Made by a program: the position numbers and the translations under genes. The notes beneath the pieces are model-generated. The model was given only the letters and a program-made list of their open reading frames with translations, searched no databases and was not told where the DNA came from. Positions 24,660-33,479 of a stretch of DNA of 64,000 bases are shown in pieces (position 1 is the stretch's first letter; each line of letters opens with the position of its first letter). Source of the DNA: Bacteroides stercoris ATCC 43183 (GTDB lineage Bacteria; Bacteroidota; Bacteroidia; Bacteroidales; Bacteroidaceae); contig NZ_CP102262.1 of assembly GCF_025147325.1 (NCBI RefSeq), positions 3,720,001 through 3,784,000 of the forward strand, written 5' to 3'.

Positions 24660-26495
24660 ATGGCACAAGAAAAGAGCCCGAACGAAAAGCCTAGACAGCC
24701 CCGGAAACCGAAGGTCATGAACGATGCCCCTTTGGTGGAACAGATCACCGAGCTGATGATGATTCATAACAAGAGCGATCCGAAAGCCGGTGTACAAGTG
24801 GTCAGCGAGATCGACAAGGACGGGAAGGTCAAGACGGTTCCAGCGGACGAGAAGAATGAAAACTCATTCCTGAAATTCGACAAGAACTCGAGCATACTCG
24901 AAAACTTCATCAAGAATTTCTGGAGCCAGTTCAAGGAACCGACCCATTTCCGCCTGCTCCGCATGACCTTCCACGACTACAAGGTGAACAAGCAGGCGAT
25001 CAAGGACCTGGCGGAAGGGAAAAAGACGGACGTGGTGAAGGAGTTCCTCAAACGCTACGAGATCCGTCCGAGAGAGAACAAAGAGGAACAAAACATGAAT
25101 AAACAAGAGACAGCCATGGCAAAAAAAGAAACGCAACCGCAGGAACCCCTGCAACAGAGTGAGGTACAACAAGCATCCCAGCAACAACAGCAACCGCAGG
25201 CACAGCAGGTGCCGCAAGAGCCGCAAGGCCCGCGCTATCGTTACAATGAGAACATGATCGACTGGGAGGGATTGGACAAGATCGGTATCTCAAAGGCGAC
25301 ACTCGAACAGCAAGGACTTCTTGACTCCATGCTGAGAGGTTACAAGACCAACAAGCTGGTGCCGCTGACACTTAACATTCCCGGCGTGCTGACAGCCAAA
25401 CTGGATGCGAGGCTCTCGCTCATACCACAAGAGAACGGGCAGGTGGGGCTGGCCGTTCACGGTATACGCAAGGAACCGCAACTGGAACGCCCTTATTTCG
25501 GGTTTAACTTTAGCGAAGAAGACAAGAAGAACCTGCGTGAGACCGGCAACATGGGACGTGCGGTGGAACTCAACCTGCGTGGCAGCGAGTACACCCCCTG
25601 CCTGATCTCCATCGACAAAAACACCAACGAGCTGGTCGCTGTCCGGCAGGAACATGTCTACATCCCGCAGGAAGTGAGCGGGGTAAGACTTACGGACGAG
25701 GAGATCAGACTGCTGAAGGAGGGACAACCCGTCAAGGTGGAGGGGATGACCTCCAAGGCGGGGAAGGAGTTTGACGCCACGCTTCAATACAGTGCCGAGC
25801 GCAGGGGGCTGGAGTTCATCTTCCCGAAGAACCAGGTATTCAACGAGAAGTCCATCGGGGGCGTGCCACTCTCGCCCACCCAGATAAAGATGCTCAGCGA
25901 GGGACATACCATCCTGGTCGAGGACATGAAGTTCAAGAACAGGGACGGGGCTTTCTCCGCGTTTGTCACGATAGACCAGACGACGGGACGGCCGAATTAC
26001 ACCCGTCATAATCCGGAAACCGGAGAAATCTATATTCCAAAGGAAATCTGCAACGTGCAGCTGACAGCCGAGGACAAGGAGGTTCTGCGCAAGGGGCAGG
26101 CCGTCTATCTGGAAAACATGATCAACCGTAAGGGAGAGGAATTCTCCGCATTTGTCAAGCTGGACATGAATACCGGCAGGACGATGTACTCACGCACGCC
26201 GGATGGGTTCAACGAGCAGCAGGCACCACGTATCCCGGCGGAGGTTTACGGCCATGTATTCACGGCGCAGGAAAAGGCGAACCTCCAGGACGGGAAGACC
26301 CTCCTGGTCGAAGGACTGAAAAACAACGGGCAAACGTTCAGTTCCTACCTGAAAGTAAACCCTTATTCCGGACAGTTGCAGTATTTCCAAGAGAACCCTG
26401 ATATTCGCAGGGATACTTCCCGTCGTGCAGCACAGGCGGATACCGCCCAAGGCCAGCAGCAGGAACAAAAGAAGGGCGCAAAACAAGCGGTATAA
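24660..26495 (+). CDS. DUF3945/DUF4099 mobile-element protein with C-terminal tandem repeats
   Basis: 611 residues from the ATG at 24660 (MAQEKSPNEKPRQPRKPK), preferred over 24618 because the extra 14 residues are not family-like. An N-terminal charged region is followed by a Q-rich linker (about residues 165-195). Next is a DUF4099-like domain (MIDWEGLDKIGISKATLEQQ to VHGIRKEPQ), then DUF3945-like tandem units of roughly 65 residues. The units start GVRLTDEEIRLLKEGQPV, GVPLSPTQIKMLSEGHTI, NVQLTAEDKEVLRKGQAV and GHVFTAQEKANLQDGKTL. Such proteins are frequent in Bacteroides conjugative or mobilisable elements; biochemical role unknown. Higher GC than the capsule locus. First gene of an operon with the short DUF4099 gene and topoisomerase. 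Confidence 0.85.
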   Translation: MAQEKSPNEKPRQPRKPKVMNDAPLVEQITELMMIHNKSDPKAGVQVVSEIDKDGKVKTVPADEKNENSFLKFDKNSSILENFIKNFWSQFKEPTHFRLLRMTFHDYKVNKQAIKDLAEGKKTDVVKEFLKRYEIRPRENKEEQNMNKQETAMAKKETQPQEPLQQSEVQQASQQQQQPQAQQVPQEPQGPRYRYNENMIDWEGLDKIGISKATLEQQGLLDSMLRGYKTNKLVPLTLNIPGVLTAKLDARLSLIPQENGQVGLAVHGIRKEPQLERPYFGFNFSEEDKKNLRETGNMGRAVELNLRGSEYTPCLISIDKNTNELVAVRQEHVYIPQEVSGVRLTDEEIRLLKEGQPVKVEGMTSKAGKEFDATLQYSAERRGLEFIFPKNQVFNEKSIGGVPLSPTQIKMLSEGHTILVEDMKFKNRDGAFSAFVTIDQTTGRPNYTRHNPETGEIYIPKEICNVQLTAEDKEVLRKGQAVYLENMINRKGEEFSAFVKLDMNTGRTMYSRTPDGFNEQQAPRIPAEVYGHVFTAQEKANLQDGKTLLVEGLKNNGQTFSSYLKVNPYSGQLQYFQENPDIRRDTSRRAAQADTAQGQQQEQKKGAKQAV

Positions 26496-26516
26496 CCCCA
26501 ATCAGAGAGAAACAAA

Positions 26517-26819
26517 ATGAATTTTACAAACATCAAATCCCCAAACCGTATGAATACGAATCGGAACATCCCTTATAATGTAAAAGATATTGATTGGCCC
26601 GGCCTGAAGGCCGTGGGTATCAGCAAGGAGCAACTGGAAGCGGACGGCAACCTTGACCTGTTGTTGCAAGGCAAGGAGTCGGAAATCATCCCGTTGAAAC
26701 TCTGTACCCCGGTAATCAGCCTGACCATGGACGCTACACTCAAACTGGTACCCGGTGACAACAACAGGACAATCATGGAAATCAACGGCATCCGTCAGGA
26801 GGAATCTCCAAAGAAATAA
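26517..26819 (+). CDS. stand-alone DUF4099-like protein
   Basis: 100 residues. The segment DIDWPGLKAVGISKEQLEAD through LDLLLQGKESEIIPLKL and ..DATLKLVPGDNN.. to EINGIRQEE parallels the DUF4099 domain of the preceding 611-residue protein, so the two are paralogues. It starts 21 bp after that gene's stop. Function unknown; it may bind the same partner or DNA as the larger protein without the DUF3945 units. Confidence 0.8.
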   Translation: MNFTNIKSPNRMNTNRNIPYNVKDIDWPGLKAVGISKEQLEADGNLDLLLQGKESEIIPLKLCTPVISLTMDATLKLVPGDNNRTIMEINGIRQEESPKK

Positions 26820-26892
26820 CAAAAAAATAAAATAAGTTTAACCTGTCCCTGTACTGCCCAATCCGGTACGGGGCATCAAAAAGAAAAAGAAT

Positions 26893-28662
26893 ATGATCGC
26901 AATAGTGACTGACAGGCCCAACGTGGGCAGAGAGATAGCAAGAGTGTTGGGAGCCGACAGAAAAGAGAACGGTTATATGACCGGGAACGGCTACATGGTG
27001 ACATGGACATACGGCAACATGCTCTCCCTGGCAATGCCGAAGGATTCAGGGACAGCCCATGTGGAGTGGAAGGACTTTCCCCTGCTGCCGCCTTCCTTCC
27101 TGACAGTAAGGCACGTGAAGACGGATACCGGGTGGAATCCCGACATCAATGCGGTGCTCCAGTTGAAAGTGATAGCCAAGGTGCTCAACGCATGCGACAC
27201 CATCATTGCGGCAACCGATGCCTCCCGGGAAGGAGAGATGCTGTTCCGCCATCTTTACGGTTTTCTGGGATGCAAACAACCCTGCCTCCGCCTCTGGATC
27301 TCGTCTCTGACGGACGAGGCCATCACGGAAGGTATGGCGAACCTCCTTCCATGTGACCGGTTCGACAACCTGTTCCTTGCGGCGGACAGCCGTAACCGGG
27401 CGGACTGGCTTCTGGGGGTCAATTCAAGCTATGCCATCTGCAAGGCGGTAGGCTTCGGGAACAATTCGCTGGGCAGGGTACAGACACCCGTACTGGCGGA
27501 GATATGCAGACGGTACCGGGATAGGGAGAACCACATGCCGGCTGACTGCTGGCCCGTATTCATCAGCCTGTGCAAGAATGACCGTATCTTAAAGATGCGT
27601 CACGTGGACGACCTTGTGGTCCGCCGGGAGGCACTGGCATTGTACGAGGATTGCAAGGCGGCAAAAAGTGTCCGCATCACAGCGGTAGGGAAACGGACGG
27701 AGGAAATCGGGGCACCGGCACTTTACAACCTGGCCGAACTGCAGAAAGATGCGAACCGTTACCATAGCCTGACGGCCATACAGGTGCAGGAGATTGCACA
27801 AGGCCTGTACGAGAAGAAGCTGATTTCCTATCCGCGCACCTCCAGTCGCCTGTTGCCAAAGGATGTATATGACACGTTACCGCCTGTCATGGAAAAGATG
27901 CTGTCCCGCAAGGAGTTCCGACAATATGCCGATACGGTTGACCTTGCCGCGCCACGGGACAGTATTGAGGCACAAGACACCATGGAGCATCATGCCATCA
28001 TCATCACAGGCACACAGCCCGGTAAATTGGACCGGGAGGAAATGTTGGTTTACACGCTCATTGTCGGCAGGATGCTTGAAACGTTCATGCCGCCCTGCAA
28101 GGTGGAATACACAACCGTCGATACGGTGTGTGCCGCACGTAAATTCCGCATCCGTACATACCGCATCTTGGAAAAAGGATGGCTCGGAATTTTCGAGAGG
28201 GAACATCTTGTCGCAAAAGGCTGTATGCCTTACCTGGTGATGCCGGATCTTTTTCAGGAAGAGATGCTGCCGGTGGCAGGATGCAGCCTTATACATAAGA
28301 AATCGTTACCGGTCTCCCCTTATACGGACGAGGAACTGGTGGATTACATGGACAAGGCCGGACTGGGCACCGTCTCCACCCGCACGAATATTCTCCGCAC
28401 GCTGTTGGAACGTAAATACATCCGTTATTCGGGTAAATATGTCGTCCCGACCCCTAAAGGGCTTTTTCTGTATGAAACGGTACGCAGTATGAAAGTGGCC
28501 GATGCTTCCCTCACTTCGGGCTGGGAAACAGAACTGGCACGGATAGAACGGGGGGAACTCTCGCAGGAAAAGTTCCTGGACGGCGTGCTGGAAACGGTAA
28601 ATGAGGTGACAGGCGAGATATTCCGGAACCATCCGATGGAAAAACCACAGGGAACCACATAA
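26893..28662 (+). CDS. topB: type IA DNA topoisomerase (TopB-like)
   Basis: 589 residues. The Toprim domain at the start (MIAIVTDRPNVGREIARVLG) includes the acidic ATDASREGEMLF. The catalytic region has AADSRNRADWLLGVNSSYA, NSLGRVQTPVLAEI and LISYPRTSSRLLP with Tyr313 as nucleophile. GLGTVSTRTNILRTLLERKYI completes the domain. It resembles plasmid- or ICE-borne topoisomerase III and lacks the C-terminal zinc fingers of TopA. It relaxes or decatenates DNA, presumably for the element's replication. 73 bp follow the DUF4099 gene. Confidence 0.93.
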   Translation: MIAIVTDRPNVGREIARVLGADRKENGYMTGNGYMVTWTYGNMLSLAMPKDSGTAHVEWKDFPLLPPSFLTVRHVKTDTGWNPDINAVLQLKVIAKVLNACDTIIAATDASREGEMLFRHLYGFLGCKQPCLRLWISSLTDEAITEGMANLLPCDRFDNLFLAADSRNRADWLLGVNSSYAICKAVGFGNNSLGRVQTPVLAEICRRYRDRENHMPADCWPVFISLCKNDRILKMRHVDDLVVRREALALYEDCKAAKSVRITAVGKRTEEIGAPALYNLAELQKDANRYHSLTAIQVQEIAQGLYEKKLISYPRTSSRLLPKDVYDTLPPVMEKMLSRKEFRQYADTVDLAAPRDSIEAQDTMEHHAIIITGTQPGKLDREEMLVYTLIVGRMLETFMPPCKVEYTTVDTVCAARKFRIRTYRILEKGWLGIFEREHLVAKGCMPYLVMPDLFQEEMLPVAGCSLIHKKSLPVSPYTDEELVDYMDKAGLGTVSTRTNILRTLLERKYIRYSGKYVVPTPKGLFLYETVRSMKVADASLTSGWETELARIERGELSQEKFLDGVLETVNEVTGEIFRNHPMEKPQGTT

Positions 28663-28764
28663 ACAAATGTCAAAGCCAACAAGACAAGGGAAGTGCAGAC
28701 AGTCTGTCTGTACTTCTTTTTTATATGTACAAGATACGTTTTTCCGCTTTTAAGCGGCAAAGGT

Positions 28765-28889
28765 CTTGGATCGCCTCGTTTTTGCCGCAAGGCGGCCCCC
28801 TTTGGGGGCTTGGTTGGTCAAAAGAAAATCATCCTCGCTACGCTGCGGTATTTTCTTTTGCCAAGCCTTGCGCAAAAAGGCAATCCAAG
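28765..28889. repeat. structured repeat, copy A (possible ncRNA or ssDNA element)
   Basis: Nested pairing: outer CTTGGAT/ATCCAAG; TTTTTGC.GCAAGGC with GCCTTGCGCAAAAA; a short hairpin CCCCC-TTT-GGGGG; and a long hairpin CAAAAGAAAAT/ATTTTCTTTTG closed by a loop CATCCTCGCTACGCTGCGGT. Copy B at 35798-35906 has the same plan with different stem sequences but nearly the same loop. It lies between the topoisomerase gene and a small membrane-protein gene. Confidence 0.75.
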
Positions 28890-28957
28890 GGCCGGAGGCC
28901 TATAAAATCGGGAAAACATATCCCGATGGGATTATTCATTCTTAAAAATTTAAAAAC

Positions 28958-29170
28958 ATGAAACTACAACTTATCGAAAACATCTGCAAGCAAACGGTCT
29001 CACTGGTTTTGCTTACGGGAATATGCCTGCTCTACAGCAAGGGGATCATTCCCGTGTATCTGCCCGTCCTGTTCCTTTTGTCGGGAACGCTCATCAGCCT
29101 CCTCTTCAGGACATTCACCCTCATTGTAAAAATAATTATTGCCCTGACCGTCATGGGCATGCTTGTATAA
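28958..29170 (+). CDS. small two-helix membrane protein
   Basis: 70 residues, almost entirely hydrophobic: TVSLVLLTGICLLYSKGII, YLPVLFLLSGTLISLLF and LIVKIIIALTVMGMLV, i.e. two or three membrane segments. Starts MKLQLIENICKQ. It sits in the accessory operon between structured repeat A and the PRTRC genes. No family recognised. Confidence 0.55.
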   Translation: MKLQLIENICKQTVSLVLLTGICLLYSKGIIPVYLPVLFLLSGTLISLLFRTFTLIVKIIIALTVMGMLV

Positions 29171-29188
29171 TCCTTAAAGCGTAAAGAC

Positions 29189-29398
29189 ATGAGAACCGCT
29201 ACATTCACCCCGCCGGCTCCGGTTATGCCGGCTGCATGGCCCGCCACAAACCGTGTGAGACCTGTTAAAAAACGGATTCCCGATACGACGGATGGACCGA
29301 AACGTATCGGCTACTATCTGGAGTCGTTGAGAGGCGTAGCCTCAAATCCGGACAGGCAGAGAATCCTGAAGGATTTTTTCAAGGAAACTTATGTATAA
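29189..29398 (+). CDS. small basic protein of the PRTRC operon
   Basis: 69 residues: a Pro/Ala-rich, basic N-terminal half (TPPAPVMPAAWPATNRVRPV) and an amphipathic C-terminal half (GYYLESLRGVASNPDRQRIL). It lies 19 bp after the membrane-protein gene and its stop is 20 bp before the start of PRTRC E. Coding is supported by spacing and codon use only; function unknown. Confidence 0.5.
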   Translation: MRTATFTPPAPVMPAAWPATNRVRPVKKRIPDTTDGPKRIGYYLESLRGVASNPDRQRILKDFFKETYV

Positions 29399-29417
29399 CA
29401 TTTTAAATTTTACCATT

Positions 29418-30506
29418 ATGTTTTTTCAAGCAATCAACCAAATGATCACGGCAGGCACAGACCTGAGTATCAACATCAGACGAGTAAACAGCAACCTGAC
29501 GGTGGCCGTTGTTCCCAGGCGGTCGGGGGTAAAGGACGGGGAGCGCATCGTTCCGCTCATCCTGAACGGCACGCCGGAAGAGCTGGATGCGGGCTTCCTG
29601 CAGGCTGTCGGCACACCTGTACAGAAAGCGCAGGGCATCCTTACCAACCTGGAAACGTTCGAGAAGCAGGCGGAACAGGCTGTCTCACAAAGCAAAGCCG
29701 CCAGGTCTGCTGCGGAAAAAGAGTCCAAAGAGGTCCGCGAGAAACGGGAAAAGATGGAAAAACTGCTTAAGAAGGCTGAGGATGCCATGACCGGCAAACG
29801 CTATTCCGAAGCGTTGACATGGCTCAAGCAGGCAAAGGTGCTGGCACTTCCGGACAAGCAAAAGGAAATCGACGAAAAAATGGCGGAAGTACAGAAAAAG
29901 GCGTCAGAGGGAAGCCTGTTCGGCATGGAACAACCGTCAGTGTCCAAGCCGCAGCCTGCTCCACAACAGACGGCATCGCAACCGGCGGCAGCCCCGGCAT
30001 CGCAATACCGGAGCGGAGAGCAAATCCCGATGTTTTTGCCCGAGCAGCCGGCTCCGGTTCCACAACCCGTTTCACAACCGCAACCGCCCCGGTCAGCTGT
30101 ACATCCCGGACAGCAAACGCCATTTACCGGACAGCCGCAAACACAATCCGTACAATATACTATTTCCGTACCACAAGCGCAACCGGTTCCGCAACAGGCA
30201 GTTCCACAACCGCAAGGAATCCAGTTTCATCAACCGGTACAGATGCAACAGGCACGAATAGACGAAAAGCAATGGATGCAACCGGCTCCGCCACAGCCAC
30301 GATATGCACCGGTACAGGAGGCCGCAAGAACTTATGAGGAGCGTGAATACCTCCGGCAACCGCAAGAGGCTGCAATGTACAACTTCGACAAGGACTGCGA
30401 GGACGACCGGGAAATGCTCAGGGAAGACCCGTATGCGGAATATCCGGATTTTCCGAAGGAATGCCGCATGACGGACATGGCACAAATGGACATGGTATAT
30501 TGTTAA
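29418..30506 (+). CDS. PRTRC system protein E
   Basis: About 362 residues from the ATG at 29418 (MFFQAINQMITAGTDLSINI), preferred to the upstream ATG at 29391. The first ~75 residues form the conserved PRTRC-E-like domain (VVPRRSGVKDGERIVPLILNG, PEELDAGFLQAV). A charged helical segment follows (ESKEVREKREKMEKLLKKAE). Next is a Pro/Gln-rich disordered region with repeated PQP/QPV units and an acidic C-terminus (NFDKDCEDDREMLREDPYAE). Probably a scaffold. First PRTRC gene, followed 22 bp later by C. Confidence 0.8.
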   Translation: MFFQAINQMITAGTDLSINIRRVNSNLTVAVVPRRSGVKDGERIVPLILNGTPEELDAGFLQAVGTPVQKAQGILTNLETFEKQAEQAVSQSKAARSAAEKESKEVREKREKMEKLLKKAEDAMTGKRYSEALTWLKQAKVLALPDKQKEIDEKMAEVQKKASEGSLFGMEQPSVSKPQPAPQQTASQPAAAPASQYRSGEQIPMFLPEQPAPVPQPVSQPQPPRSAVHPGQQTPFTGQPQTQSVQYTISVPQAQPVPQQAVPQPQGIQFHQPVQMQQARIDEKQWMQPAPPQPRYAPVQEAARTYEEREYLRQPQEAAMYNFDKDCEDDREMLREDPYAEYPDFPKECRMTDMAQMDMVYC

Positions 30507-30528
30507 ACCTTATAAAAGAAGAGAAATT

Positions 30529-30750
30529 ATGGCACTTGAAATCAAAGGATTGCAGAGAATTTTCAAATTCAGGAAGGACTCTAAAGAACTGGTATTGAGC
30601 GACCCGGACAGTAGCCTGTCCGTAAACGAGGTGATGGACTTCTACTCCATGACCTATCCCGAACTGACAACGGCGACCGTCCACGGACCGGAATGGGAGG
30701 AAGACAAGGCGGTCTACCGCTTCAAGACAACTATCGGAGTGAAAGGATAA
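30529..30750 (+). CDS. PRTRC system protein C, ubiquitin-sized
   Basis: 73 residues: MALEIKGLQRIFKFRKDSKE, then LSDPDSSLSVNEVMDFYSM, YPELTTATVHGP and a final strand VYRFKTTIGVKG. Size, alternation of strands with one central helix (SVNEVMDFYSMTYP) and a C-terminal Gly are compatible with a ubiquitin-like beta-grasp fold. It shares an operon with an E1-like ThiF protein and the PRTRC B protein that carries an E2-like Cys motif. The PRTRC C call is firm; the ubiquitin-like reading is inference. Confidence 0.85.
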   Translation: MALEIKGLQRIFKFRKDSKELVLSDPDSSLSVNEVMDFYSMTYPELTTATVHGPEWEEDKAVYRFKTTIGVKG

Positions 30751-30786
30751 GCGTATGGATAAGAGAAAGAAAAAGGAGGACAAACC

Positions 30787-31896
30787 ATGCAGACAGCTCT
30801 CAGAATCAACCAAGGAGAACCTGGCGGGACTCATTATCCGATCGGCCGACCCGTCAGACATCCGAAGAGGAACATCGGGACAAAAAAGGAGGATACTGCC
30901 GCCACCGGGAAGCGTCATGATTTTCTGACAGATAAAATTCCTCCCCTTGCACCGGATTTTTGGCATAAGGACGGATATGACGGTTCCCCGGTCAATCTCA
31001 CGACACCGGAGAATTTTGACTATCTCTACCAATCGGCATCGAACTATGCCGGACTTATGGGTATAAAGCTCCCTTTCCGATACAGGAAAGGGGGCAGCCC
31101 CCGTCTGAAAATCACCGAACTGTACAAGGCGATGGAGGAGAGCGTGCCGGAATGTGTCAATCTGGAAGAGAAAGAAGGAAGGCTCCATTTCTGTCTGTTC
31201 CGCCATCACGACTGGCCGGAACCCACATTGTTCTGGATTCCCATCGACTTTACGGAACGGCTTCCCATACCATTGAGGAACATTGTCAGGGAGTTCATCC
31301 GGCAATTCGTCCGGCATCACGGAGTCTGCAATGTCACCGAGGCGTTTTGCTATGACTTCGCCATAGAGGAACTGGAAGACTGGGAAAACCGGGATTCCGA
31401 CGCCTCCCCGAAAGAAATCAGGACGAACAAGCGGCTGGCGGATTCCTACCAGTCAGGAAAACGGGCGAAAGCGCTCAAACGGATGTCGGGAAAACCGTTC
31501 TGCAACTCTCTAGAAGAGGCTGCACGGAATTACCGGACAAAAAAAGGGAAGGAACAAAAACTACTGGAATTGATAAGGGAGGGTATGGCACTGATCACCC
31601 CGGAAAGCCCGAACCTCACAGACTACCTGTACGATTGGGCGTATGAGGAGGAGCGTGATTTTTACCCGGTGGGAATGGAAAGCCAGGTCATGCTGGTCTA
31701 CTCTACCCGTGACACGCTGGCTGAATGCATGGAAGGATTTATGAATTCGGACTATCAGGAGACTTATGCCCTTACCCCGGTCACATACAGGTTCCTGACA
31801 CCGGAAACGGACTGTCTCTTCCAAATGGGCGACTACCCGGAAAAGCTTTCAAAATGGCTGGCACGTTTTACAAAACATATAGCTGACAACTTCTAA
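30787..31896 (+). CDS. PRTRC system protein F
   Basis: 369 residues, start supported by a strong AAAGGAGGA 7-15 bp upstream, rare in this window. After a basic N-terminal region come ASNYAGLMGIKLPF, LHFCLFRHHDWPEPTLFWIP and FTERLPIPLRNIVREFIRQF. A basic linker and a C-terminal helical region follow (MALITPESPNLTDYLYDWAY; MLVYSTRDTLAECMEGFMN). Position between PRTRC C and B and overall length match PRTRC F. Function unknown. Its stop is 1 bp before the next start. Confidence 0.75.
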   Translation: MQTALRINQGEPGGTHYPIGRPVRHPKRNIGTKKEDTAATGKRHDFLTDKIPPLAPDFWHKDGYDGSPVNLTTPENFDYLYQSASNYAGLMGIKLPFRYRKGGSPRLKITELYKAMEESVPECVNLEEKEGRLHFCLFRHHDWPEPTLFWIPIDFTERLPIPLRNIVREFIRQFVRHHGVCNVTEAFCYDFAIEELEDWENRDSDASPKEIRTNKRLADSYQSGKRAKALKRMSGKPFCNSLEEAARNYRTKKGKEQKLLELIREGMALITPESPNLTDYLYDWAYEEERDFYPVGMESQVMLVYSTRDTLAECMEGFMNSDYQETYALTPVTYRFLTPETDCLFQMGDYPEKLSKWLARFTKHIADNF

Positions 31897-31897
31897 A

Positions 31898-32608
31898 ATG
31901 AACGATATGAATGAACTGACCAATAAATTACAACAGGTGATGGTGCCCAAGGCGGCACTGATCGCGTATGAATACCGTGAGAACCGCTATGGGAACGGAA
32001 TGCATTACCTCGAACTGCATCCCATCAATGACAGGGGCAGGATGGAGGCTGCCATGCCTGTCACCTATGAGTTCATGGACTCCCTGGTGGAATCCTATAC
32101 GGATGACAGGCGGAACGTGCCGCACGGGAAAATCCCCGCCAACATGCTGTGGTGTGATACCCGTAAGGGGCACGAGAGGTATATCTGGTACAATCCTCCG
32201 GGAAAACGGCAGATGTTCTTTGCCGGAAGCCTGAATATTCCTGACGGGATATTCCATGTGCCCGGCGTGATCTACAAGGTTTCCGGTGGCAGGCTGGACA
32301 TTTTCTCCTACAAGGGGGAAAAACCGGTGGAAAACAGCCCGCTTTTCCTCGCCCCTTTCTTCAATGTCACGGGCAGCAGTGTTTGTCTGGGAAACGCCGC
32401 GTTGACTCCCCCGGAAGACATGACTTTCTCAAAACTCCTCGAGTATTGGGAAAAACGTTTCTGGCTCAGCGAATTCTCCCATCTGGGAGGAAACAGGAAC
32501 CCGACCGGAAGCAACCTGGTCTCGGTAACGGAAAAGGCACGCACCAATCCGTTTGACGAGAACGAACTGAACCCCATGAACAAACAACTTAAAGACTTAC
32601 TGGCATGA
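31898..32608 (+). CDS. PRTRC system protein B with E2-like Cys motif
   Basis: 236 residues. The central part reads IPANMLWCDTR, RYIWYNPPGKRQMFF, FHVPGVIYKVSGGRLDIFSY. Then FLAPFFNVTGSSVCLGNA has Cys163 in an N-x(5)-V-C-L setting and is followed by LTPPEDMTFSKLLEYWEKRF. That resembles the active-site strand of ubiquitin-conjugating enzymes (HPN..G.ICL, then W.P..T). Cys163 is thus a candidate thioester carrier. Its stop overlaps the ThiF start (ATGA), so the two are translationally coupled. Confidence 0.82.
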   Translation: MNDMNELTNKLQQVMVPKAALIAYEYRENRYGNGMHYLELHPINDRGRMEAAMPVTYEFMDSLVESYTDDRRNVPHGKIPANMLWCDTRKGHERYIWYNPPGKRQMFFAGSLNIPDGIFHVPGVIYKVSGGRLDIFSYKGEKPVENSPLFLAPFFNVTGSSVCLGNAALTPPEDMTFSKLLEYWEKRFWLSEFSHLGGNRNPTGSNLVSVTEKARTNPFDENELNPMNKQLKDLLA

Positions 32609-33396
32609 AAAAGATTCATTATACAGACAGATACCTGCTCAATCCCTACCATCCCGTGACCATCTTCGTAATCGGTGCGGGCGGAACAGGCTCACAGGTG
32701 GCCACCGGCCTGGCGCGGATAAGCGTGGCATTACAGGCGCTAGGACATCCGGGACTGCACGTGACGGTCTTCGACCCCGATACCGTCACGGAAGCGAACA
32801 TCGGACGCCAGCTGTTCAGCGGATCGGAACTCGGATTGAACAAGGCTGCGGCACTTGTGACCCGCATCAACCGTTTTTTCGGCTTCTCGTGGGAGGCAAA
32901 AGGGCAGCGTTATCCGCTGAAAGCCTCCGCAGACCGGGAAGAGCCCGCCCTGGCGAACATCATCGTCACCTGCACCGACAACATCCGCTCCCGGATGAAC
33001 CTCTGGCGGTTCCTGAAGAAACACCGGGAACACACTTCCAACAACGAGCGGTCGCCCATATACTGGATGGACTTCGGCAATGCCCGGACCACCGGACAGG
33101 TCCTGATAGGAAACATCCGTGGCAAGATTCTCCAGCCCGTCTCCAACGAATACCTGCCCGTTCCCCGCATGAATGTCATTACCGAAGAAGTACGCTACTC
33201 CACCATCAAGGAAAAGGATTCGGGGCCGAGCTGCTCGCTGGCGGAAGCCTTGCAGAAGCAGGACCTTTTCATCAATTCCATACTGGCACAAACCGGCTGC
33301 GACATCCTGTGGCGTATGCTCAGGGAAGGAAGGACATTCTACCGGGGAGCCTATCTCAATCTCGATACACTACGGATAAATCCCATTCCGATATAG
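32605..33396 (+). CDS. PRTRC ThiF-family (E1-like) adenylating protein
   Basis: 263 residues, one Rossmann-type adenylation domain. FVIGAGGTGSQVATG (Gly24-Ser30) is the ATP loop. VFDPDTVTEANIGRQLF holds the acidic residues and Arg68/Gln69 of E1/ThiF/MoeB proteins. CTDNIRSR supports the site, and SGPSCSLAEALQKQDLFIN carries Cys210 as the likely thioester Cys. By homology it adenylates the C-terminus of a small partner, plausibly the PRTRC C protein. The JAB-type PRTRC A, the D protein and the ParB-like protein of larger PRTRC sets are not in the window. Last gene of the operon. Confidence 0.88.
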   Translation: MKKIHYTDRYLLNPYHPVTIFVIGAGGTGSQVATGLARISVALQALGHPGLHVTVFDPDTVTEANIGRQLFSGSELGLNKAAALVTRINRFFGFSWEAKGQRYPLKASADREEPALANIIVTCTDNIRSRMNLWRFLKKHREHTSNNERSPIYWMDFGNARTTGQVLIGNIRGKILQPVSNEYLPVPRMNVITEEVRYSTIKEKDSGPSCSLAEALQKQDLFINSILAQTGCDILWRMLREGRTFYRGAYLNLDTLRINPIPI

Positions 33397-33405
33397 ACAA
33401 TAAAC

Positions 33406-33452
33406 GTCAGTTTTCTTTTATGCATCCTTACCATGCATAAAAGAAAACTGAC
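33406..33452. terminator. bidirectional hairpin terminator
   Basis: A perfect 19-bp stem (GTCAGTTTTCTTTTATGCA and its complement) with a 9-nt loop, flanked by T/A-rich arms. It lies between the convergent ThiF and NYN genes, so it can serve both. Confidence 0.85.
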
Positions 33453-33479
33453 GATTCCTGATTGTTCCCGCCGTGCGGT

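Noticed and set aside
25290..26009. 239-residue leftward ORF
   Set aside because: Antisense shadow of the DUF3945 gene, produced by high GC and few antisense stops.
29819..30337. 172-residue rightward ORF rich in Thr/Ala/Gly
   Set aside because: It is the +1 shadow of the Pro/Gln-rich part of the PRTRC E gene.
30529..33396. a type II CBASS or Bil system
   Set aside because: No cyclase, effector or JAB protein accompanies the E1/E2-like genes; the gene set is PRTRC.
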